Source of the DNA: Paracoccaceae bacterium
GTDB taxonomy: Bacteria > Pseudomonadota > Alphaproteobacteria > Rhodobacterales > Rhodobacteraceae
Direction: 5' to 3'
NCBI GenBank assembly: GCA_013214575.1
Contig: JABSSD010000178.1
Location: 1-38,263 of the forward strand
DNA length: 38,263 nt
Shown here: positions 32,487 through 38,263 of the stretch, piece after piece
How the letters are laid out: the number at the start of each line of letters is the position of its first letter
Position numbering within the stretch: position 1 is the stretch's first letter
Position numbers and translations under genes: made by a program
The notes under the pieces: generated by a model
Seen by the model: the letters and a program-made list of their open reading frames with translations, nothing else
Databases searched by the model: none
Told to the model about the DNA's origin: nothing

Positions 32487-33440
32487 ATGAAATACTCAAA
32501 ATCCGAGGCCAAAGAATACGCCCGCGAGCATATGCGCGGCATTTGGGCCGCTGCTCTGAATCCGTTTCACCAGGGTGGCTCGCTGAACGAGGCAGGCCTG
32601 CGCAGCAACATCCGCCACTGGATTGATGATCTGGAAATACAGGGCCTGTTCATTGCCGGCAAGCAGGGCGAATTTTTCTCCATGAGCCTTGAAGAACGCA
32701 AACGCAATATGACGCTTGCGGTTGACGAATGTGGCGACAAAGCCGGCACAATCATGTCGATCTCGGATCAGAACGTGAATACGGTGCTTGAGCTGGGCCA
32801 GCATGCTCAGGACTGCGGCGCCGACTATGTGGTGGTGCACGCGCCGGTTCTCAGCTTCTGCAGCGACCGAAACGAAGTTCTGTTCAATTACTACAAGTAT
32901 CTGTGTGACCGTCTGGATATCGGCATCGCCATGTGGAGCCATCCGGACAGCGGCTACCTGATGGAGCCGGAAACCTGTGCGCGTATCGCTGAGCTGCCAA
33001 ATATCATGGCGATCAAATATTCAGTGCCACGAGAGATGTATAAACGGCTGAGCCAGATGATTGGCGACAAAATCCACGTTTCAACATCCGTTGAGGATGA
33101 TTGGCTGGATAACATCGAGGAGCTGGACTGGAAGCTCTACCTCTGTTCATCGCCGCCCTATCAGTTGCAGACCAAACATGACAAGCGGATGCACGAATAC
33201 ACCCAATTGGCGTTTCAGGGGCAATTTGCCGAGGCCCGCAGGGTGCGCGACAGCCTGAACCCGGTTCGCCAGGCGATCAAAAGTACCAAGCCGGGTGGCA
33301 AGCCCACGGCGCATGGCAAATATTGGCAAGAGCTTCTGGGGCAGGTCGGCGGGGCGGTTCGCCATCCGATGCTGGAGCTGACAGAGGCTGAAAAAGAGAC
33401 CGTTCGAACCGCGTTCGAGGGATGTGGCCTGAAGCTGTAA
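32487..33440 (+). CDS. diverged DHDPS/N-acetylneuraminate-lyase-family protein
   Basis: A 317-residue class I aldolase-fold (TIM barrel) protein. The Schiff-base lysine is Lys177 in NIMAIKYSVP. Start GIWAAALNPFHQGGSLNEAG and RSNIRHWIDDLEIQGLFIAG follow the family plan. Two hallmark motifs differ: the pyruvate-carboxylate loop G-T-T-G-E is GKQGE here (residues 58-62), and the catalytic Tyr of the YNxP motif is replaced in AMWSHPDSGYLM (Trp150). It is therefore not a lysine-pathway DHDPS and may not use pyruvate in the usual way; a hydratase-aldolase, dehydratase or decarboxylating role is possible. ATG 32487 is chosen over 32418 because upstream residues do not fit the family. A DMT permease gene follows after 27 bp. 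Confidence 0.82.
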   Translation: MKYSKSEAKEYAREHMRGIWAAALNPFHQGGSLNEAGLRSNIRHWIDDLEIQGLFIAGKQGEFFSMSLEERKRNMTLAVDECGDKAGTIMSISDQNVNTVLELGQHAQDCGADYVVVHAPVLSFCSDRNEVLFNYYKYLCDRLDIGIAMWSHPDSGYLMEPETCARIAELPNIMAIKYSVPREMYKRLSQMIGDKIHVSTSVEDDWLDNIEELDWKLYLCSSPPYQLQTKHDKRMHEYTQLAFQGQFAEARRVRDSLNPVRQAIKSTKPGGKPTAHGKYWQELLGQVGGAVRHPMLELTEAEKETVRTAFEGCGLKL

Positions 33441-33467
33441 CCGCGCGCCCGAAATGGACCGGCGCTG

Positions 33468-34349
33468 ATGTCAGGGGAAATCCTTGTTCTGTTGTCGGCG
33501 CTGTTCTACGGCGCCGCGAGTGTTGCGATTGTTCAGGGTCGTGGCGCCAAAGGTCATGACAATGGTTTGCTCCTATCGGTCCTTCTGACGGCGGTGATCA
33601 GTGGTCTGATCTGGCTGCGGTTCGGGCATGTGGGGCTGGAGCAGTTCGAAACTGCAGAAGGGCGCTGGGGCCTGTTGATCTTTGCGCTGGCTGGGATGTT
33701 CTCGATCGTCTTTGGTCGTATCAGCCTTTATGTGTCCACCGAGCGGCTTGGCGCCGTCCGTGCCAGCATTCTGAGACGTTTGACGCCGGTATTTGCGGTG
33801 CCATTTGCCTTTGTGATCCTGGGCACGGTTCCAGGGCTGAGAGAGACGATTGGCGGAGCAATCGTTTTGGCCGCAGTGCTTTTGTTTTTCGGACCTGCGG
33901 GCCGCCTGCCTCCCGGGGCGCTATCGGGCTATATTTGGGCCGTTGGATCCGCCGCGTTCTATGCGATGGCCTATTGCCTGCGCAGCCTGGGGATGGAGAG
34001 CATCCCGGCTCCTGCTTTTGGTACATTTGTTGGCGCCATGACTGGGGTGGGCTGGCTGAGTATCAGAGCCGGTATCCGTAGAGGGGGGCGGGGTTCTGTA
34101 ATGCGGTCGCTTGCCCAAAACGGGCGGTGGCAATGGCTGGCGGCGCTGTCACTCAGCATTGGCCAGATGCTGCAATTCTTTGCTCTCAGCTCGGCCTCGG
34201 TGCCGGTGGTTGCGGTTCTCGGAACGCTCGAAGTCATTTTCGCCGCCGCACTTGCGACCCATTTGGCGGGCAATAGCCGCCAACCCAAAGCCAGGATAGT
34301 GCTCTGCGTGGGCCTTGCCTTGATTGGAACCGCATTGCTTGTCCGGTAG
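33468..34349 (+). CDS. EamA/DMT-superfamily permease
   Basis: A 293-residue, very hydrophobic inner-membrane protein with about ten predicted helices in two EamA repeats, the drug/metabolite transporter layout. Segments include EILVLLSALFYGAASVAIVQ, LLIFALAGMFSIVFGRISLY, IGGAIVLAAVLLFFGPAG, FYAMAYCLRSLGMESIP and SVPVVAVLGTLEVIFAAALA. Such proteins mostly export amino acids or small metabolites. It lies 27 bp after the DHDPS-like gene and 127 bp before the dioxygenase gene. It may export a toxic or excess intermediate while the TRAP system imports the substrate; that is inference. Confidence 0.85.
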   Translation: MSGEILVLLSALFYGAASVAIVQGRGAKGHDNGLLLSVLLTAVISGLIWLRFGHVGLEQFETAEGRWGLLIFALAGMFSIVFGRISLYVSTERLGAVRASILRRLTPVFAVPFAFVILGTVPGLRETIGGAIVLAAVLLFFGPAGRLPPGALSGYIWAVGSAAFYAMAYCLRSLGMESIPAPAFGTFVGAMTGVGWLSIRAGIRRGGRGSVMRSLAQNGRWQWLAALSLSIGQMLQFFALSSASVPVVAVLGTLEVIFAAALATHLAGNSRQPKARIVLCVGLALIGTALLVR

Positions 34350-34476
34350 CAATCAAATCTTCGATGTCGGCGTTTCCAATCTGGTCTCGATATAAGATTT
34401 TCCGATATCTACTTGCCGCAATACTCTTTGCTGTTATGGCCAAAATCTCTCAGGGTTTGGCGAACAGGAGGGTCCC

Positions 34477-35037
34477 ATGAATTTGCATCCAACACTGACA
34501 CCGTTCAATTTCCAGAAATGGGTTGAAGACAATCAGGACAAACTGAAGCCGCCGGTTAACAATCAGTTGCTGCACAAAGAAGGCGATATGATTGTCATGG
34601 TTGTTGGCGGCCCCAACACGCGCGTTGATTTTCACGATGACCCGGTCGAGGAATGGTTTTTTCAGATCAAGGGCGACATGGTCATTAAGATCGCAGAGGG
34701 CGGCAAGATCTACGACGTTCCGGTGCGTGAGGGCGAAGTATTCCTGATGCCTCCGCGTACCATCCACGCGCCTCAGCGGCCAAACGAGGGTCTGGGGATT
34801 GTGGTGGAAGCGCCGCGTCAACCCGGCATGATGGAAGGCTTTGAGTGGTACTGTTTCAACTGTGAAACACGGGTGCATCGCGTTGAGGTATCGCTGGGAG
34901 GGCCAGAAGGTATCGTGACCGCGCTTCCGAAAATCTATGAGGCATTCCACAACGACATGGCTGCGCGGACCTGTCCCGAATGCGGCACCATCCACCCCGG
35001 TAAAGGCAAACCGCCCGAAGGCTGGGTCAAAACTTAG
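34477..35037 (+). CDS. nbaC: 3-hydroxyanthranilate 3,4-dioxygenase
   Basis: A 186-residue cupin-type ring-cleaving dioxygenase converting 3-hydroxyanthranilate and O2 to 2-amino-3-carboxymuconate semialdehyde (ACMS). All expected residues are visible: iron ligands His53, Glu59 and His97; substrate-binding Arg49, Arg101 and Glu111; and the rubredoxin-like second metal site Cys126, Cys129, Cys166, Cys169 (CFNC and CPEC), which is typical of bacterial and fungal enzymes. AGGAGGG lies seven bases before ATG 34477. No kynureninase, ACMS decarboxylase or 2-aminomuconate deaminase is in the window. The TRAP genes follow after 29 bp. ACMS can also cyclise on its own to quinolinate. The symbol follows the nitrobenzoate pathway (haaO is used elsewhere). 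Confidence 0.93.
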   Translation: MNLHPTLTPFNFQKWVEDNQDKLKPPVNNQLLHKEGDMIVMVVGGPNTRVDFHDDPVEEWFFQIKGDMVIKIAEGGKIYDVPVREGEVFLMPPRTIHAPQRPNEGLGIVVEAPRQPGMMEGFEWYCFNCETRVHRVEVSLGGPEGIVTALPKIYEAFHNDMAARTCPECGTIHPGKGKPPEGWVKT

Positions 35038-35057
35038 ATTTGAAACAAAAGACATAA

Positions 35058-36041
<984 letters not shown>

Positions 36042-36060
36042 ATAACAAAAAATCTATGAC

Positions 36061-36094
36061 AAAGGGACGCGGGTCAATCCTGCGTCCTTTTTTT
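36061..36094 (+). terminator. intercistronic hairpin between dctP and dctQ
   Basis: AAAGGGACGC at 36061-36070 pairs with GCGTCCTTTT at 36082-36091 (one G-U pair), followed by a T-run to 36094. This is an intrinsic-terminator shape inside the operon. It probably lets only part of transcription continue, giving many binding proteins per membrane complex, or it stabilises the dctP transcript end. Confidence 0.75.
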
Positions 36095-36110
36095 GGGGAA
36101 AGGGGGGTAT

Positions 36111-36644
36111 ATGCTATATCAGCTATCACGATCTTGGGCGAAACTGGAGCTTTGGTGTTCGGCCTTTCTGGCATTAATGATCACCCTCTTGATCCTTTTG
36201 AACGTGGTGACCCGCTATCTTGGCGCGGCACTGTTCTGGGTCGACGAACTGGCCATCTACGCGATGGTCTGGATGACATTTTTTGGCGCTTCGGCGGCAA
36301 TGCACTACCGAACATCGGTTTCAATAACCTTGCTCACTGACGCGGTGCCCCCAGCGGCCAAGGCCATCATCGAAAAACTGGTCGATCTGATCGTGTTTGC
36401 CTTTGCACTTGCGGTGGTGTGGTTTTGCTGGCGCTGGTTCTCGCCGCTTGAGCTGGTCCGGGCCGGGTTTGACACGGTGGCGTTTCAGGGCGCGACGTTC
36501 AATTTCATCTATGCTGAGCCGACCTCGACGCTTGGGCTGCCGAAATACATGTTCTGGTCGGTGATGTGGTTCTTTGCTTTTGGGGCGACGCTTCATTCCG
36601 CTGTGCACCTGTTGTGCTGGCCAGCTCGGGAGGCAGAGCAATGA
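36111..36644 (+). CDS. dctQ: TRAP transporter small permease subunit (DctQ family)
   Basis: A 177-residue inner-membrane protein with four predicted helices, the DctQ plan: CSAFLALMITLLILLNVVTR, FWVDELAIYAMVWMTFFGAS (with the conserved W-x-D-E-L), DLIVFAFALAVVWFCWRWFS and YMFWSVMWFFAFGATLHSAV. ATG 36111 follows AGGGGGG and is preferred over TTG 36093, which overlaps the hairpin. Its TGA overlaps the ATG of the large permease gene. Confidence 0.9.
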   Translation: MLYQLSRSWAKLELWCSAFLALMITLLILLNVVTRYLGAALFWVDELAIYAMVWMTFFGASAAMHYRTSVSITLLTDAVPPAAKAIIEKLVDLIVFAFALAVVWFCWRWFSPLELVRAGFDTVAFQGATFNFIYAEPTSTLGLPKYMFWSVMWFFAFGATLHSAVHLLCWPAREAEQ

Positions 36645-37900
36645 CTGCGATCGTTTTCCTTGCCACATTGATCCTGTCGGTCCCTGTGGCCATCGTCCTA
36701 GTCATCGCCGCTATCTGGTACATTTGGGAAAGCGGCAATACGGTGCTCTATGACAGTATCGCCCTGAAAATGTTTGGTGGGCTGGAGAACTACGGTCTGT
36801 TGGCAATTCCGCTGTTTATGCTCACAGGAGAGCTGATGAACGAAGGCGGCATGACAAAGCGGCTGATCAATGCAGCACGGGTTTTTGTCGGCGGCTTTCG
36901 CGGTGGTCTGGCCTATATCAACCTTCTGGCCAACATGTTCATGGCGGCGATCATTGGCTCTGCCACGGCGCAGATCGCGGTTATGTCGCGGGCCATGGTG
37001 CCGGCCATGGAGGAAGAAGGCTACGATAAGGGATTTGCCGCCGCGACAACGGCTGCGGGTGGGCTGCTTGCCCCGGTTATCCCGCCCTCAATGATGTTTG
37101 TGATTTACGGCGTGTTGGCGCAAATCCCCATTGGCGAAATGTTCATGGCCGGAATTATCCCCGGTTTTCTTTTGGCCTCGTCCTTCGCCCTGGTTATTAC
37201 TGTCATCGGCTGGATACACCAATTTCCCAAAGGCAGCTGGCTAACCCGCAGGGAGGCCGTCAGCGCCCTTCGCGACGCCCTGCCGGCCCTGCTGATCCCG
37301 TTCTCGATCATTGGTGGCATTCTGTTTGGCATCGCCACACCAACCGAATCCGCAGCCATCGCGTCTCTGATCGCCTTTCTTGTTGGCTGGCTCTTTTATG
37401 GCGAGTTGAAGCCATCGCATCTGGGCGAGATGTTCAAGCGCACCGCCGCCAACGCTTCGATGATCATCTTCATGATTGCCGCGGCCAGTGTGTTTGGTTG
37501 GGTCATCATCTATGAAGAGGTTCCGCAGAAACTGGCGGGGCTGATTACCTCGGTCACATCCGATCCGTTCCTGTTCCTGCTGATCGTCAATGCAGCGTTG
37601 CTGGTGGTGGGCATGGTGATCGACGGCATCGCCGCAATCATCCTTGTCACCCCGATTTTGTTGCCGATTGCCATGGGGTCCTACCACATCAGCCCCTATC
37701 AATTTGGGGTGGTGATTTGCCTGAACCTTGCCCTGGGCCTGTTGACGCCGCCGGTTGGGATCGGGCTGTATATCGCCTCTGCGATGAGCAACACAACACC
37801 CGGTGCAATTCTGAAAGCTCTGTGGCCATTCCTGCTGGCGGTTGCGGTGATTCTCGTTTTGCTGAGCTATTTCCCGGTGCTGTCGCTGCTGCTGATCTGA
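36641..37900 (+). CDS. dctM: TRAP transporter large permease subunit (DctM family)
   Basis: A 419-residue transporter subunit with about twelve helices that carries substrate with sodium ions. Conserved regions are LAIPLFMLTGELMNEGGMTK, ANMFMAAIIGSATAQIAVMS, AATTAAGGLLAPVIPPSMMF, GILFGIATPTESAAIASLIA and NLALGLLTPPVGIGLYIASA, the repeated DctM motifs. ATG 36641 overlaps the dctQ stop (ATGA), showing translational coupling; an upstream start at 36566 would run through dctQ. It ends the plus-strand cluster that begins with the DHDPS-like gene. Confidence 0.93.
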   Translation: MTAIVFLATLILSVPVAIVLVIAAIWYIWESGNTVLYDSIALKMFGGLENYGLLAIPLFMLTGELMNEGGMTKRLINAARVFVGGFRGGLAYINLLANMFMAAIIGSATAQIAVMSRAMVPAMEEEGYDKGFAAATTAAGGLLAPVIPPSMMFVIYGVLAQIPIGEMFMAGIIPGFLLASSFALVITVIGWIHQFPKGSWLTRREAVSALRDALPALLIPFSIIGGILFGIATPTESAAIASLIAFLVGWLFYGELKPSHLGEMFKRTAANASMIIFMIAAASVFGWVIIYEEVPQKLAGLITSVTSDPFLFLLIVNAALLVVGMVIDGIAAIILVTPILLPIAMGSYHISPYQFGVVICLNLALGLLTPPVGIGLYIASAMSNTTPGAILKALWPFLLAVAVILVLLSYFPVLSLLLI

Positions 37901-38263
37901 ATTCGAATTCTGAGGAGCGGGCTGGCGAGCAGCCCCGAAAAGGCAATGTGCAGCGTTTGATGAAATGTGATTGCGCCGCATGACTAGGGGTTTGATCCTA
38001 CGGTTTGATGGCGCGATCTGTTCTTTCTTCGCGCGGTCTGATGGGCTGCGATTCTGGGTGATACATCCTGTGAGCCTCTGCAGGCCTGTGGGTAACTCTG
38101 CGGGTTGCGCTACATGGTTGATCCGGGGGCTGTGGTTTGGCGGTTTTGCTGGTTTGGTGCTGGGATGATGGGGCAGGGGGGTGGCTTTATCTTGGTGTAG
38201 GGTGTTGTTTTTACGGGGTTTGTCGGCTTTCTTCATGGAAACTTCTGATTTGTGTAATTTAGC
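37901..38263. other. stretch after dctM with no recognised gene
   Basis: Open frames on both strands here have biased composition and no family motif; the long minus-strand frame is a shadow of dctM. No clear hairpin terminator with U-tract was seen directly after dctM. Confidence 0.5.

Noticed and set aside
37241-38236. Minus-strand open frame of 331 codons at the right end
   Set aside because: Mostly opposite dctM, very rich in Gln, Asn and His, and without a ribosome site.

Overview
The window looks like chromosomal DNA from an alphaproteobacterium of the family Rhodobacteraceae (Roseobacter group). The evidence is the high-GC coding style, the hisS-hisZ-hisG order with a short HisG, an alphaproteobacterial DUF1489 protein, a class II (B12-dependent) ribonucleotide reductase, a fused-subunit formate dehydrogenase, a TRAP transporter and several LysR regulators. 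Family names come from reading protein motifs by eye; no database search was run.

Layout. 1-140: right end of an IS5-family insertion sequence. 299-1826: AraC-type regulator and a small cupin-like protein. 2087-3940: insertion-sequence graveyard (internally deleted IS256-type transposase, 36-bp perfect palindrome, C-terminal part of a second IS5-type transposase, start of an IS3-type orfA, tail of an unknown gene). 4346-7620: hisS-hisZ-hisG operon, then a double hairpin and convergent DUF1489 gene. 8309-10594: compact nrdJ. 11536-12084: yaeQ. 12674-14896: divergent pair of a fold-type I PLP enzyme and a LysR regulator. 14897-16018: mobile-element debris (a 141-bp inverted-repeat-bounded piece and an internally deleted IS3 element). 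16019-18468: secreted PDC-like sensor protein plus a methyl-accepting chemotaxis protein. 18726-19073: RidA-type protein, convergent with 19135-23277, a three-gene signalling operon (LuxR-type response regulator, FIST-domain sensor, hybrid histidine kinase) that resembles the Pseudomonas NosP/NahK nitric-oxide sensing pair. 23498-28949: LysR regulator and a two-subunit NAD-dependent formate dehydrogenase of the Methylobacterium FDH1 type. 29049-37900: a catabolic island with an aldehyde dehydrogenase, LysR regulator and aspartate-dehydrogenase-like enzyme on the minus strand, and divergently a diverged DHDPS-like aldolase/lyase, DMT permease, 3-hydroxyanthranilate 3,4-dioxygenase and a complete DctP-DctQ-DctM TRAP transporter on the plus strand. 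37901-38263: no recognisable gene.

How the genes may work together. HisZ and short HisG form the first enzyme of histidine synthesis, beside histidyl-tRNA synthetase. The FIST/kinase/regulator operon lies back to back with the formate dehydrogenase locus, so a gas- or redox-responsive input to respiration or C1 metabolism is plausible but unproven. The most intriguing part is the last 9 kb. A ring-cleaving dioxygenase with all expected active-site residues is grouped with an amine-forming or amine-removing dehydrogenase, an aldehyde dehydrogenase, a DHDPS-family enzyme that has lost the usual pyruvate-binding and tyrosine motifs, and a carboxylate uptake system. The usual next enzymes after 3-hydroxyanthranilate cleavage (ACMS decarboxylase, 2-aminomuconate deaminase) are absent. 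This may be an undescribed route for an amino-aromatic or pyridine-type carboxylate.
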